Below, one piece after another: positions 1 to 12,455 of a stretch of 64,000 nucleotides of DNA (the first letter of the stretch is position 1; each line of letters starts with the position of its first letter). The position numbers were made by a program, and so were the translations under genes. The stretch is from Misgurnus anguillicaudatus (taxonomy: Eukaryota; Chordata; Actinopteri; Cypriniformes; Cobitidae), in contig NW_027395283.1 in NCBI RefSeq assembly GCF_027580225.2, positions 7,320,501 to 7,384,500 on the forward strand, in the 5' to 3' direction. The notes below the pieces were generated by a model. That model did no database searches. It was not told the origin of the DNA and worked only from the letters and a program-made list of their open reading frames with translations.

Positions 1-74
1 CAGAGAGAAATGGTGTTCCACATCAAGGTCAGAAAGTGGAGAATCTAACGACAGAAAGTCTCTGTTCTCTACAG

Positions 75-248
75 GTTGTATGGTTGTGATATCACAGATG
101 AAGGTTGTGTTGCTCTGACTTCAGCTCTGAGATCAAACCCATCACACCTGAGAGAACTGAATCTGTTTGATAATAAACTAAGAGTTTCAGGAGTGAAGCT
201 GATCTCTGATGTACTGAAGAATCCTGACTGTAAACTGAAGATACTGAA
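75..248 (+). CDS. LRR exon of an NLR (NLRC3-like) gene, copy 1
   Basis: This is a 174-bp exon (58 codons) bounded by a pyrimidine-rich CTCTACAG acceptor and a GTAAGA donor. It starts with one base that completes a codon and ends with two bases, so it can be joined to sister exons in phase. It translates to a ribonuclease-inhibitor-like LRR unit: LYGCDITDEGCVALTSAL, then SNPSHLRELNL, then GVKLISDVLKNPDCKLKIL. This repeat signature is typical of the large fish NLR family, which are cytosolic NACHT-LRR proteins thought to act in innate sensing. The NACHT part would lie upstream, outside the window. It is the first of three such exons read in the same direction. It could instead belong to a pseudogene, but splice sites and frame are intact. 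Confidence 0.85.
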
Positions 249-741
249 GTAAGATTGTGATCTGATGTTCAGACAGAAATCACATATAGATTATAGTGAG
301 ACTATATAGAGATCATAACATCTGTAATGGATTTATAGACACTAGTCAACATTGAAAGTGGATCATAAAAGTTAATCTTAGGGTGTTTTCAGACCTGTAG
401 ATCGATTGATTTGTTTTGGAACCGGTGGTTACATGGCTACAATGTTGGTTCAGTTCGCATACACAAGGCAATATTTCCAAATGAAGCAGACTTTGTTAAT
501 ACAAGTCATGTGTGTGTAAACTTTCCTTTAATTGCTCAGAGTGCATCTGTTTATTTTCTGTGATTCTGCTTAAATTGTCTGTCAGGATTAGAGCCCGAAG
601 CCATTTGTTTTGAGAATAATGGCTGGCTGATGAAGTTATTGGCTGGCTAGCCGGCTCAGCCAAAACCTAAATGACTGCTGCAGCCAAACTTTTCATAGCT
701 GCAAATGGCTGAAGCTGCCACTACATGTCTACAGATGTATA
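249..741. other. Intron start with low-complexity GGCTGGCT-rich segment
   Basis: This is intron sequence of the NLR-type gene. Around 620-720 it is rich in GGCTGGCT/CAGCCAA motifs. An 18-bp stretch (647-664) recurs in the same orientation at 2807-2824. No coding signal was seen. Confidence 0.4.
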
Positions 742-1971
742 TCGTCGCTGTCCGATGAAAACCACGCATGTCCATTTTGCCGATGTTGAGATTTTTCGAC
801 AGATTGAATGTCCAGGTTCATTTCCGTATACAGTATGCGTCACATACCTAAATGGCCAATGAAACGTTGTGAAATCATGTCATCTGATTTTCACGTATAT
901 CCATTTGGTGTCAAAGCTGTCAATCACGCCGCATATCTTCCGCCTGTGAAGCATCTCGCCGGTCTCGTAAAGTTTCTAAAGTTTCATCGAAGCTCAGCAC
1001 TGGATATAACCGAAGAAACATGACAATGACTTTCCTTCATCGAGGTAAACGTTTCCCCCGGACGCCAGACGAAGGATCTAGGAGTGACTTAATTACGGTA
1101 GGACTGTGCAAACAAAGTATCTGTCTAGCATTATTGTTGGTATTTACGCTGTGGACATCCCACCGCTTTTTGAAGGCGTTTGGTTAAAATTTTCTGAAAA
1201 ATCAAGCAATGCTTAAGACTGAATTTGTGAATTTGTGGTCTAGTGTCACATATGTTGCGTTGTATGCTTATGGTGTGTTTTCTTGTACATATGTAATGAA
1301 ATTCATTGTAATCATTGACTAAAAGCGCTGCTGTTTTCTACGGTATGGTGCTTTGGCACTGTTCGGTTGAGCTGGTGTTGCAGGGACTGTTGCATGTGTG
1401 CAGTCGACATTGTTGAGGGTTTTATGCTGAGTATTTTCTTGTTGTTGACTAGCCTACACTATGCCCATTTTTGATGCGCCGTCATTCAATATTTTTTCCA
1501 TCCTGCAGTAATGTTTTTATCTGATCTTTTGTCCCCACCACTTTTCAACACAAACTGACGCCCCTGCTGTCTAGCATTACCATGTCAGTGTATTTATCCA
1601 TTGTCCCTTCATAGTTTGCAAGAGACATTTAATAAATGTATAATTAATATTAAATAAAGTAAGCCTATTTAACTAATTAATGAACTGAGCGGATATCTGT
1701 CAATACGAAACGCGACTTGGCCATTCTAATTAATGATCGGATGAACGCGTATCGATCACAGTTACTGTAAAATATGCACATATGTCCATTTAAACTCAAT
1801 TTTGGTCAAATGTGGATTATATCATGACACTGGCAAGAATATGGTTACATGTAAATATGCCGTACCAAGTATGACAACGCTACATTCAACTGCTTTGGAT
1901 ATACGGTGTTTTTTTCACTTCCTGAAAAGTAACCGTTTTGAACATACGTGAGTTTCATCGGGCAGCGACGA
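742..1971. mobile_element. TA-flanked TIR element (Tc1/mariner-like, non-autonomous)
   Basis: Inverted termini TCGTCGCTGTCCGATGAAA (from 742) and its near-perfect reverse complement (ending 1971) are each bordered by a TA dinucleotide (740-741 and 1972-1973). Similarity extends about 29 bp with a few mismatches. The 1230-bp length and TA target fit Tc1/mariner-type elements. I found no transposase motif in the interior, so it is a deletion derivative or a long MITE. Confidence 0.55.
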
Positions 1972-2440
1972 TATGTTATACTGCTAACTAGATCTCAATC
2001 TTTCCAGGTAATGAGAAAATGAGACTGAGGAAAACTGTAATATAAACACACACTGTTATCAGTATTATTTTGGACAAAGTTTTGCACATTTCACTTCAAT
2101 GTACACTGAATCATGCGTCGTGAATTAGCAATGTGGAAACGATGGTTTGTTACTGCAGTTATATCATGTTCAGTGCTATAAATCTCTCCGTTCCAGAATA
2201 TTTGGTTCATAACATCAATCTTTGATTCAGGTTTGTGCAACCGTGCCCTGAAGATTTAACAAAAGTCTGGGTAGGTCTAAGTTAAAAAAAAGTAAGTAGG
2301 AATTAGGAAAGTATGTGAGAAGTGAGATCAAAATTACCTTGCTTGCTTCTTTCCGCCATTTAGATCAGTGCGAGAAAAAAAATGCATCGCTTCTTCTGTA
2401 GCAATTTTAATTGGTCGTCATCCCTGTGAGTCTCTGGTCG

Positions 2441-2679
2441 TTTCTCAATCCGAAGACTGCAGCCTCCGGAGGTCGCATTTTTACGCTGCATACGTCATCA
2501 AGACTTTCTTATTTCAAAATATTAACAATTATAAAGTTTATTCTTAGTTAATCGTAAATTGTTGTAATATGCGTATGGCTTGCGAATGTAATGCTCAGTT
2601 AACTTAAATAAACCAGGCTTGATGACGTATGCAGCCTGCATATGCGACCTCCGCACGCTGCAACCTTTGGATTGAGAAA
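2441..2679. mobile_element. Foldback MITE with about 70-bp inverted arms
   Basis: The left arm, starting TTTCTCAATCCGAAGACTGC, is the imperfect reverse complement of the right arm ending GGATTGAGAAA. The arms share the core GGAGGTCGCAT and GCATACGTCATCAAG and flank about 90 bp of AT-rich loop. No target duplication was resolved. The superfamily is not assigned. Confidence 0.6.
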
Positions 2680-4127
2680 TGGAGTCTGTGTATCGTAGAA
2701 ACGAGCGAGCACAAGACTGTGCTGTTATGAAACCAGTCGGAAAATAGATCTCGTGTATTGGTTTATATATTTTGTGTGATAGAATTATTATTTGATGCAA
2801 ATAATTCTAGCCGGCTCAGCCAAACTTTATCAGCTCAATTTGGCTTAGGAAATTATTGGCTGGCGGCAGCTGAACTTCTAAATGGTGGAAATGGCGGTGC
2901 CTGGCGGGGGCTTCGGGGTCTAGTCAGGATGGACAGAGAGCAGCTTTACGGGATTATTGTGTAGCTTTTTTGTAAATGTGGTTATATTACTTAATTTGTT
3001 TAAGTTGGAATCAAAACTTAGATGGGACAACATTCTTACCATAAACCTATGCGGAGAAGAGCAATTAAAAGCTGTTTTTAATAGGACCAGGTGCACTTTC
3101 GTGTTAAATTGCGTTGACGTGCTCACCAGAATTCATCTACAAAAAGCTATCAGGTATGTTCATGGTTAATTAAGCAATTCATGGGTACCAAAGACGTCAC
3201 TTCCGCCATGCCCGCCACCATATTTGTGTCCATCTTGGCAGTGAACACATATCTAATGCACTAAATGATCACATTTATTAGTTTAATTGAGGGCTTACCA
3301 GAGACAAAATACTGATTTTACAATCTGGAGTTAGATGTCGGCTGTCAGTCAGTCCCTACAGTTGTTCGCGATTGCAGAAGAGTGCAAAATCAACAAAATG
3401 TTGAATTTTTGTGATTCTGCATTATTTGTCATATTCTGTATTAAATATTTCCAGAAATTAAAAATGTCTGATAAAAATAAATCAAATATAATATCTGTCA
3501 TTATAAATAGAGTAGACAACTTGAATATTTTTGGCTTTAATTTACTAACGTGAATAAACAATCCCTCTCATAGCACGCTGTATCCTGTTACCATAACAGC
3601 CCTGCACCCCACAGTTAACAGTGAATCACATCTTCTGAGTACACATAAAAACATTATCTCTACTAGATTTATGAAGTTGGTAAGATATAATGCATTATTT
3701 TCATTACGATACAACCATGAAAGTCCTCGTAAAACCTGCTTGGCGCACCAGCTGTCTCATATGCAAGGATCTGGTGAAGCAATATCAAAATGTATTACAA
3801 TGTATTGTTTTGTAGTCCTTAAAATAAGCAGTGATGTATTAAGACCTTGTGGTGCCCCCGACCCACCTCACAAATGATCATGCAAGAATCCACTTAATAA
3901 TTTATATGATTTTGTTAGAATTAGCAATTATTACATTTCACAAGGAAACTATCAATATAAACATGTCACTTTTGTAAAATTAAACACAAAAAACAACTCT
4001 TTAATCTGGCATATAACAACATCTGTAGTTAATGTGCAACTACTCAGTTGTGTAATGCTACATTGCTTGTACTGAACAACACAAACAAAACAATTGCAGT
4101 AATATTATGCACAAATTCTAAAACTAT
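2680..4127. other. Intronic non-coding stretch
   Basis: AT-rich intron sequence with no supported gene. It contains the second copy of the 18-bp direct repeat (2807-2824). It may hold the 3' portion of the hAT element whose transposase remnant begins at 4128. Short open frames here have no recognisable motif. Confidence 0.4.
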
Positions 4128-6200
4128 TTACAATTGCACTTTTCTGGATTTTGACCAAGCAAACTGGCATATGATGTCTTTAAAATCTATGTCTTTAACC
4201 AGTTCAGATTCAATAGCAAGCAGGGAAAGTGCAGAAAGACGTTTCTGTGTCATTAAGTTTATTTTTCACTCGCTTTAGAGTAGATAAAGACCTCTCTCCT
4301 TCACAGTTAGATACTGACAAAGTTAAATACAGTATAAGTGCAATAAAAACATTAAGAAATGTTGTCTTTAGTCCATTTTGATCAACAATTTACAGCAGCT
4401 CTGCAGGTGAGGTCTTGTCTTTGATAAAATGTCTGAACTGAATCAGTTCATCAGTCAAAGTTTTATTTAGGTCCACTGGATAAGTGATGACAGTTTATCA
4501 GCCCTTATGCACAATTCACTTTCTGTACAGTCCTTACAAAAGAGAACACCAAAAAGATCATAGACCTCTTTGTAAGCATCAATACGTTTGGCCAGGCATG
4601 ATTTTAGTCTGTCCAAAATTACATAATATGCCTCGACCTTAAATCTCTGACTTACATCTGTAAATAATACTTCATCTTTATCAGATGACTCATCCACAAA
4701 CCGCTTTCTCTTTCGTTTGCAGCAAACATCATATTAATAAGTCACACACAGAAAGCACGATCAGATTCATCTACCTCAGCAAACTGCTCTCTTAGTGCCA
4801 ACATAAAAGTGTAATGACTGCAATAGTTCAACAGCAGTGGATAAGTCCATGTCGCCTTTTTGCAGCTGAACGCTTGTTGCCTTACCCTTAACCAACTTTT
4901 TTTAGTTAAAGATCTGTAAGAATGATGCTTTATTAGTGCTGTTCATTGATTTTAGTAAGTTTTTTGACATTTGGATATAAAGTGTTTCAATACTACAATA
5001 TATGGTGTAAAAAACGTCTGAGTGCTGCCCTCTTCAGGTTGAACGGTGGCTACTGCAGTTGAATTTTCCTATTAGATGTTGGGTCCAAAAAGAACTCGTG
5101 ACGTAAGCAGGTTCAAGCTCACCACGCCCTTGTTACGATCTCACCACATGCTTGGTACGAGCTTAGTTCGTCCCCTCTATCTCCGTTGGGATCTGCCCAC
5201 TTTTCTTGCATTTTTCAAATATTGCCAGTGGGTGGACTCAGACTCTGAACAGGGGTTTAGTTACGCTTTTAATCTGTTTAACACCTGGTTCCACAGTGTA
5301 GTCATTGTCATCGTTTCCACATTATTTATCTTACCAGCGAGTGCGGCAGCATCATGTTTTGTGTCTGCTGTTTCATTACAATCTGCAGCAATTTTTGCAA
5401 GTGCTTTTCTAATTGCATTGTAGTTGACAATTTGACAAGTCCAACCCCAAGTCTTGCACCATTTTTAGTACACACTCGGCAAGGCTTGCACCTGTGTGGC
5501 TATGGATGGGCTCAAATCAAAGGAATCTTTTTAACTTCTCTTCCCTCAGCATTAACAAATCTAAAAATAAATGTCAACTGATCAACATGGGAGAGGTCTG
5601 GTCTTGGCCTCGATATTTGTTTTGCTCTGTTTATTAAAGCAAGCATGTTACGTCGGTGATCCGCACTCTTTTCATGGTCAGATATCCTCTCAAGATGTTT
5701 CCAGTCACAGAAGCCTGTAATAAATGTATGATTTTGTGAGGAGAAAAGTTTGCATGAATAGAAATAAACCAATCCAGTTGATGAGGAGTACAGTAGCCAT
5801 TCCTTAGGAACAATTTAGTTGTTTTGGAGACGAGACTGTAATAATTTATTTATAAGAGAACGTGTTCTTCCCCCATTCCACAATCTCATACAGATGTTGG
5901 ATATTTGGCAGCCTGATTCTGATAGACTGCATCTCTGTTGTAAACTCTTCCCTCACTTTTACTGTGATGAACCTCCACAAGGCCAGATCACCAGGAACAG
6001 CAAACCGTCGATTGTCTGTTTCATCATCCATCTCAGTCTGGGTGTAGGAGTTTAAGTCTAGCTGTTGGTTGATTGTTTCTGGATGCTTCGGCTCATCAGG
6101 TGCACTTCTGTTTATTTGATCGGTGGTGTCTCCATCAGTAATTGATTGCTCAACAGAGCATAAATTTGCATCATCGTTAGTGCTGCTAACAGACTACTCG
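4128..6200 (-). pseudogene. Decayed hAT transposase (TTF/ZMYM1-like type)
   Basis: Broken reading frames on the minus strand line up in the order of a hAT transposase with an N-terminal TTF-type zinc finger. Near 5846-6031 lies the N-terminal DLALWRFITVKVRE segment. Near 5512-5772 is a TTF-like stretch (KLFSSQNHTF, GFCDWKHLERISDHEKS). At about 5280-5410 is KHDAAALAGKINNVETM. At 4467-4697 is RFKVEAYYVILDRLKSCLAKR. At 4128-4260 is the C-terminal dimerisation tail, EKRLSALSLLAIESELVKD-like, ending in a stop at 4128. Several stops and frameshifts separate these blocks, so it is inactive. It lies in reverse orientation inside the first large NLR intron. Element termini were not resolved. Confidence 0.7.
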
Positions 6201-6835
6201 GCACCAGCGTAAAAAAAATGCATATTTGTGGGATTTTGTGTAAAGTGGCTTAATGTACTTTTTTTGGCTATGCCACTTAGCTGCTGCTGATCATTTTCCA
6301 AAAAGCTGTTGTGCACGTCACGCTTACTTAGTAGATGAACAACTTACGTCTTAAAGAGCAAGTACTTTTGTAATTTTATAAAATATTTTTTATTGCTGGT
6401 TTCAGTTGGTGCCCCTAAGACTTTGTTGCCCCTGAGCACTCGCCCAGTTTGCCCATATGGTTAATCTGCTCCTGAAAATAAGTTTCTGGGACACAAAAGA
6501 AAGTCTGCTGTTGGGTTGGGATGATTCTAAGGGCCCATGAAATTTTTGGGGCCTCAGCCAAGGACTGTGCCGCACACACAATCCCCTTAAGCTGAGCCCT
6601 CTTAGCTCCGCCCCGTCTTTACTCTGCATTTTAGCACCTTCTTCAATTCATGGTCTCACAATGTGCGTGCACTTCAGAAGAGAACAAGGTAATAATAATA
6701 ATAATAAACTTTATTTTTATAAAGCGCCTTTAAAAGCAGCTTCTCAAAGCGCTGTACATCAAATCACAATACAATAAAACATTCAGCAAGAAAAAAATAA
6801 AAAACAGTAAAAATAACTGTAAAATGATCACAAGC

Positions 6836-8839
6836 TCAGCAATCAAATGCAAGTTTAAAAACATGTGTCTTAAGAAGAGCTTTAAACGATCCAAGAGTCT
6901 GTGCTTCCCTGAGTTCAAGAGGAAGAGAGTTCCAAAGTGTGGGAGCATACACAGAGAAAGCCCTATCACCCATAGATTTAAGATGTGATTGTGGAACGAC
7001 TAGCAAATTACACTGTGAGGAGCGCAGGCTACGATTTGGAGAATAAGTGGTCAATAAATCAGATAAGTACTGCGGAGCTAGGCCATGCAGTGCCTTGTAG
7101 GTTAACATCATAACCTTAAAATCAACACGGTACCTGACTGGAAGCGAGTGCAGAGATTTCAGAACCGGTGTGATATGTTCAAATTTCCTAGTTCCAGTCA
7201 GGATCCGGGCAGCAGAATTCTGGACATATTGCAATTTACTAATTGTAGCTTTAGAGACTCCAGCTAAAACTGCATTGCAATAGTCCAAACGTGAAATCAC
7301 AAAAGAATTAATTAACCTTTCAGCGACCGATATGCTTAACATCGGGCGTATTCTAGCTATATTTCTGAGATGGTAAAAGGACGCCTTCACAGTACTCTGG
7401 ACAGAAGAATCAAAAGTGAGGCTGGTGTCAAAAAATACACCAAGGTTCCTGATTTTGCTTTGAGACTCTAAAACAGTGCCATCAACAGACAATGTCAGAG
7501 TAGTCGCTTTGCGAACTCGATGCCGAGACCCTATTAACATAACCTCAGTTTTCCCACCATTCAAGCACAGAAAGTTATTATTCATCCATAGTTTAATCTC
7601 AGAAATACAGCCAGCGATGTAACATGAATCAATATCTTCTCCAGGTTTAGAATGGATATAAATTTGGGTATCGTCAGCATAGAAATGATAATTAAGACCA
7701 AGCGATCGCAGAAGATGCCCAAATGGATATAGATAAATAATAAAAAGTAAAGGACCCAAAACAGATCCCTGAGGGACACCAGTAACAACCGGACAAGAAA
7801 CAGAGCGAAAGCCACCCATCGATACAAATTGGGAACGGTCAGTAAAATACGATTTGAACCATTCCAAAACTGTCCCAGACACCCCAAATGTAGTTTCTAG
7901 TCGAGCAAGTAAAAGACCGTGATCCACAGTGTCAAAGGCTGCTTTAAGATCCAGAAGAATTAAAAGTGAGATAGCTCCAGAGTCTGCAGCAATCAGCAGG
8001 TCATTGGTTACTTTGACCAAGGCCGTTTCAGTGCTGTGACATTTGCGAAAACCTGACTGAAGAGGTTCAAACAGATTATTAGTTATTAGATGATTACTGA
8101 GTTGGGAAGCAACAACACGCTCAAGCACTTTTGCCAAGCAAGGAAGATTAGAAATGGGGCGAAAATTGTTAAAATCATCCATAGGAACATTATCTTTCTT
8201 TGGCCCCGGCCTAACAGCAGCAGTCTTTAGTACTGTTGGTACGACTCCAGTTTCCAGTGATTCATTTATAATACTAAGGATAAAGGGGCACCAAACAGAG
8301 AAGCATGTTTTAAATAAATCCATCGGAATTGGATCCAACAAACAGGTGGATGATTTTGTGTTTGATACCTCCCTTGTGAGAGCCTCAGAATCAAGTAGTG
8401 AGAAATGAGTTAAAGGAACACCAGTGAACCCCGATGTGTAAAGAAATGAAGTTGCATAGTCAGAGTTAGCCTCAATTTCTTTGCGGGTATTAGCAACCTT
8501 TGAGTTAAAAAAATGTAAGAAAGAATCACAGAGCTGCTGGGAGCCAGGCAAATGAGTTACAGAATCAACTTGAAGCAACTTGTTTATGGTTTGAAACAGA
8601 TGCCTGGGATTATTTTGATTATTTAAAATAGTCTGAGTGTAATACGATGATCTTTCAGCTTCCAAGAGAGTTTGATAGCCCCTCAAAAGGACCTTCCACT
8701 CTAGATAATAGACACTCTGACCAGTAAGGCGCCATTTACGCTCCATTTGCCGACAAGCAGACTTTTTTGAGCGCAGATTGTCGTTATACCAAGGAGCGGA
8801 ACGGGCATTTTTCCTCCAATGGTAGTTGATGAAGATCAC
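6836..8839 (-). CDS. LINE reverse transcriptase domain (667-codon open frame)
   Basis: This long open frame carries all classic non-LTR reverse transcriptase blocks: [75 protein letters not shown], and the catalytic YADDTQIY with two aspartates. A C-terminal region follows (ARIRPMLSISVAERLINSF, LDYCNAVLAGVS, LPVRYRVDFKVMMLTYKAL). Most of the RT is intact, yet it is cut off from its endonuclease by frameshifts, so the element cannot move on its own. It lies antisense in the NLR intron. Confidence 0.85.
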   Translation of the reverse strand: MIFINYHWRKNARSAPWYNDNLRSKKSACRQMERKWRLTGQSVYYLEWKVLLRGYQTLLEAERSSYYTQTILNNQNNPRHLFQTINKLLQVDSVTHLPGSQQLCDSFLHFFNSKVANTRKEIEANSDYATSFLYTSGFTGVPLTHFSLLDSEALTREVSNTKSSTCLLDPIPMDLFKTCFSVWCPFILSIINESLETGVVPTVLKTAAVRPGPKKDNVPMDDFNNFRPISNLPCLAKVLERVVASQLSNHLITNNLFEPLQSGFRKCHSTETALVKVTNDLLIAADSGAISLLILLDLKAAFDTVDHGLLLARLETTFGVSGTVLEWFKSYFTDRSQFVSMGGFRSVSCPVVTGVPQGSVLGPLLFIIYLYPFGHLLRSLGLNYHFYADDTQIYIHSKPGEDIDSCYIAGCISEIKLWMNNNFLCLNGGKTEVMLIGSRHRVRKATTLTLSVDGTVLESQSKIRNLGVFFDTSLTFDSSVQSTVKASFYHLRNIARIRPMLSISVAERLINSFVISRLDYCNAVLAGVSKATISKLQYVQNSAARILTGTRKFEHITPVLKSLHSLPVRYRVDFKVMMLTYKALHGLAPQYLSDLLTTYSPNRSLRSSQCNLLVVPQSHLKSMGDRAFSVYAPTLWNSLPLELREAQTLGSFKALLKTHVFKLAFDC

Positions 8840-9888
8840 TTAGGGTGGATACCACAGAGCTGGAGAAAGCTGTCTGATCGATGGACTTCCACTTCCGAAA
8901 AGATACTGTTCGGGAGGTAGGCTCATTTGAGTGATATAATTCAAGGTTAAAACAGACAGCTGAATGATCAGACAAGCCAATGTCAATAGTTAAAAACTGT
9001 GATACAAAGGAGCCATTAGCTATCACAAGATCCAGCGTGTGACCCTTATTATGGGTTGGGCCAGCAACAAACTGCATGAAATTAAAGCAGTCAATTAGTG
9101 ACAGAAACTCCTTAGCATCGCCTGAATCACTCCGGTCCACGTGGATATTAAAGTCTCCCACAATTAAAACTCTGTCGAACTTTAAAGCCAGCATTGACAA
9201 AAAAATCTGCAAACTCAGAAATAAAAGCAGCATGTGTCTTAGTCTTAGGTGGTCTGTAGACTATAGCAATGATGGTGGGTACAGGGGCAGAAATACTAAT
9301 AACCAGACATTCAAATGATGAATACTGGGGAACAGTCACAGTGCTTGTACAAAATTGTAAGTTGTAAACAACAATGATGCCCCCACCTCTACCAGATAAT
9401 CTTGGAAGATCTAATACTCCAAAACCCGCAGGAGTGATCTGATTAAACAGGAACCCATTGTTTCCCTTATGCCAAGTTTCAGTTAAAAGCAACAAGTCCA
9501 GATTTTTGTCTGTAATAAAATCCGATAAGAGCAATGCTTTATTGTTCACAGATCGCGCATTAAATAAAGCAGCGTAGGCCTGACATTGTAACGGCGCCGT
9601 CAGAGGTTTAACATCCATGCGCAGAACCGATATCAAATTACTAAAAACCACACCAGTATGCGACAGTTTGTTGGTCTTACGTCGGCAAATGGGGGCAAAG
9701 ATGTTAGGAGAGGATGTATCAGCAAAGCTGCGCTTCATGCCCCGATGGATATATCGCTTGGGACGTAACAGACCAATATCTCGACAGAGATTATAGGAGT
9801 CTTTAGCTAGAGAATAACAGTTATGTTTTAAAGCCAAAAGCGTACGTGTAGTGTACCTTAGCGCCATGATCGATGAATGCCCGTTCAC
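8784..9888 (-). pseudogene. LINE endonuclease domain (frameshifted)
   Basis: The apurinic endonuclease-like domain of the LINE ORF2 nicks target DNA for target-primed reverse transcription. Visible motifs in order are ALFNARSVNNKALLLSDF, LLLTETWHKG, SGRGGGIIVVYN, IAIVYRPP, then in another frame [29 protein letters not shown] and DIGLSDHSAVCF. One frame covers 9148-9888 and the next 8784-9233, so there is a frameshift near 9200. A second frameshift near 8800-8835 separates it from the reverse transcriptase frame. Confidence 0.8.
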
Positions 9889-10150
9889 GAGTCAAGGCGT
9901 ATGGAGCTCCATATTACACCAACCACAGTGTCGTACAATCCACACCCTCAGCCAGCAGACGCAATGAACCGAAGTTTACACACTGCAGACAAGTCCAGGT
10001 GACCCTCCGTAGCGGCGTTCTCCCCTGCAATCCACACACAGCCCAGCCGGGTTGCAGCTCAACCGGAGTTAAACACCGCACATTATCCAAGCAAATCTCC
10101 GTAGCACACTACGAGCTCGAGGTGTGTGTATTTAATGCTAATTTCTATGA

Positions 10151-12185
10151 TATCTGCATATGTGCACTTCCTTAATAAATGCAGTTTACACAATGTCCCG
10201 CTGGAGCAATACAATGCAGTTTTCTTTTCACTGTAAAGTCTTCGCTCTGTTCACCCCAGTTTAAAAAAACACAAGGTGATTTACGTTCCCTGTTTTATGT
10301 TATGATTCTAACGCGAAGTCAGCCCTTATAAGCTGTTTTAATTAACGTAGCCCGTATAACCTAATTAACATAAACTAGAAATGCTAGCGGTTACACACTC
10401 CAATGTTTTGTAACGCAATATGCCAATGAAGGATTTTTAGGCAGTTGAGAATAGAGTTGATTGTGATAAAACTGAAATGCAACAAAGGCTAAACTAGTCC
10501 AGTTATTAAAGCTTCTCACCTTGCAACAGGTTTAAGAAATCAATCTGTCGTAATCTGTTATAGTTGTTGTAGTTTGTTAGAGAGATGGAGACGTTTATCT
10601 ACAGTTGTCCGTCATTTCATTTTAGAGTCCTGCTGATTAATAAACAGTCTGAAGAATCATTTACGTTAAGAGTAAAGCTGTTTTCTCGAGTTCACGTTAA
10701 TGATCTGTTGTTATTTTTGCTTTAGTGTAGCTGCTGGTGTGTGAAACCTGTTCTTCACCTTATAAATAATGCTAATAATTATAATACAAGCTTTGGTCAA
10801 GCATTTTTGACCCAGTCTTATTTGAGGCATAAGATAACTGTATAGAAAAGATGCATTGTTGTTGTTCACCATTTTTAAATGTACAATGCTATTGATGCGT
10901 GTAACAGCTCAAGTATACAGTATGTCACTGAGACGGTCTCTGAAAATCAGACTAAAGCCTCAAATTTTATTGTGAGATAAAAAGCATCACAGTTTAATTT
11001 CAAGCATTAATTTCACTATGATTTCAATCGCTGACATGACATTACTCAGTCAACATTAAATATATCAAGTCATATTTTCACAAAATGTTCTTTACATTAT
11101 GTAGGATGATTTTATGTAGAAAACAGTAAATCACAAAGAAATACTTCAGCGGGGTTTTACAGGCATCGTCACAATTATCTTTAATCTATGTTTAATAATG
11201 TTGCATTTTCTCAGATTATTTGATTAATGTACTGTATTTTTCAATTACATTTACATTGCACAATAAATTATCTTAGCTGCAGACATTGTAAGTATCTATA
11301 AATACTGTTAATTGTGGTCAAAACAATAGGAAAATAAATAGTTCTGTATTATTAAATTACAGACAAAGATTTTGAATAGCTACAGTAGGTTGGATTGTAT
11401 GTTTGGTGTGAAATGGGTATGGTGGGGGCCCGACCTCATATTCTTTCATAGGGCCCAAAATTGCTAGCGGCACCCCTGCCACCAACAGCACAACATAATT
11501 TGGGCAAATTGTAATCTTGTTGTGAACCTCTTGGGAGTGTTTTATTGATCTTCATCTGGTATCTGTGGCTGCTGTGACCATAGACTAAAGCAGTCCACCC
11601 CTGCCGTGTTCACATATGACTAAACAAACTGTATCAATGAGAAAAAGCAGCAGGTTCTGAAACATAGACTTAGATCTGAAAACACCCTAAGATGTCCTCA
11701 GACAAGTATTGTTCAATATTCAAAGACAACATTTATAAAAAGTTTTGTTCCACTTCAAATGTTGAATGATGAATTTTAATTTAATCTCAGTAATGTATTT
11801 GATAACTGAAGCTGATTTTATTCAACATTCATCACAACACTTTACCTCTTACTGAAAGTCACAAACATAAAACATTAAAGTTGAATTATGAACAAAAGTA
11901 AAAAACAAAAATCATTCAGAAATAAAAACATAAGAGAAAATTTAGTGATGTCTGATGAGAGAAATCTGATTTCATTACTGTATAAAAAATAAATCACACA
12001 GTTAATATAAACATAAACTGATGAAGTTCAATTCCTTTAAATCTCACTGATGTGTTTCAGTAAAACACAAACACACATAAATGAAAATGTCCATAAACAC
12101 TAAATGATGACAGAAAAGAAACAAATTCAACTCACTGTAGATTTGATCTGTGTGTGAACAAACTGTGTGTGTCTGTTCTCTACAG
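10151..12185. other. Intronic stretch, mostly without recognisable content
   Basis: AT-rich sequence between the LINE and the second LRR exon. Around 11410-11480 a GGGGGCCCGACC...GGGCCCAAAATTGCTAG...GGCACCCCTG segment resembles a hAT-type element end, but its partner was not located. Nothing else is supported. Confidence 0.35.
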
Positions 12186-12362
12186 GTTGATGGGTTGTAA
12201 TATCACAGATGAAGGTTGTGTTGCTCTGACTTCAGCTCTGAGATCAAACCCATCACACCTGACACATCTGGATCTGTCTGATAATTATAATCTAAGAGAT
12301 TCAGGAGTGAAGCTGATCTGTGATGTACTGAAGAATCCTGACTGTAAACTGGAGATACTGTG
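12186..12362 (+). CDS. LRR exon of the same NLR-type gene, copy 2
   Basis: This is a 177-bp exon after a TCTACAG acceptor and before a GTAAGA donor. It has the same phase as the exon at 75-248 but one extra codon in the loop (DLSDNYNLRDSG). It reads LMGCNITDEGCVALTSAL, then SNPSHLTHLDLSDNYNL, then GVKLICDVLKNPDCKLEIL. It conserves the LRR asparagine/leucine pattern and both C-terminal cysteine positions of the fish NLR repeat. The preceding intron is 11.9 kb, mostly transposon sequence. Intact splice sites and an uninterrupted frame argue that it is used. Confidence 0.85.
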
Positions 12363-12455
12363 GTAAGATCATCTCTCTGATAGTCACACATGTACTGAGG
12401 TTTAGTTAAACATAAACTGTATGAAAAAAAAAACACACTAAAATGTAAAGTTTCT

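Larger units (their letters stand above)
6690..10150 (-). mobile_element. L2/CR1-group LINE, nearly full ORF2
   Basis: This is a minus-strand non-LTR retrotransposon. Its 3' end (lowest coordinates) carries the hairpin-like GCGCTTTGAGAAGCTGC segment, then the GGCGCTTTATAAAAATAAAG terminus, then an (ATT)n microsatellite at about 6691-6712. This tail is typical of fish L2-type LINEs. ORF2 remnants fill 6836-9888. The high-coordinate boundary near 10150 is an estimate. No ORF1 was found, so it is probably 5'-truncated or its ORF1 is unrecognisable. Confidence 0.8.

Noticed and set aside
647..2824. 18-bp direct repeat (647-664 and 2807-2824) as a target duplication of a 2.1-kb insertion
   Set aside because: No inverted or long terminal repeats coincide with it, and both copies sit in GGCTGG-rich sequence, so it is probably a dispersed motif.
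8154..8408. Open frame antisense to the LINE reverse transcriptase
   Set aside because: It is a shadow of the real frame. The same applies to plus-strand frames at 58987-60063 over the intact LINE.
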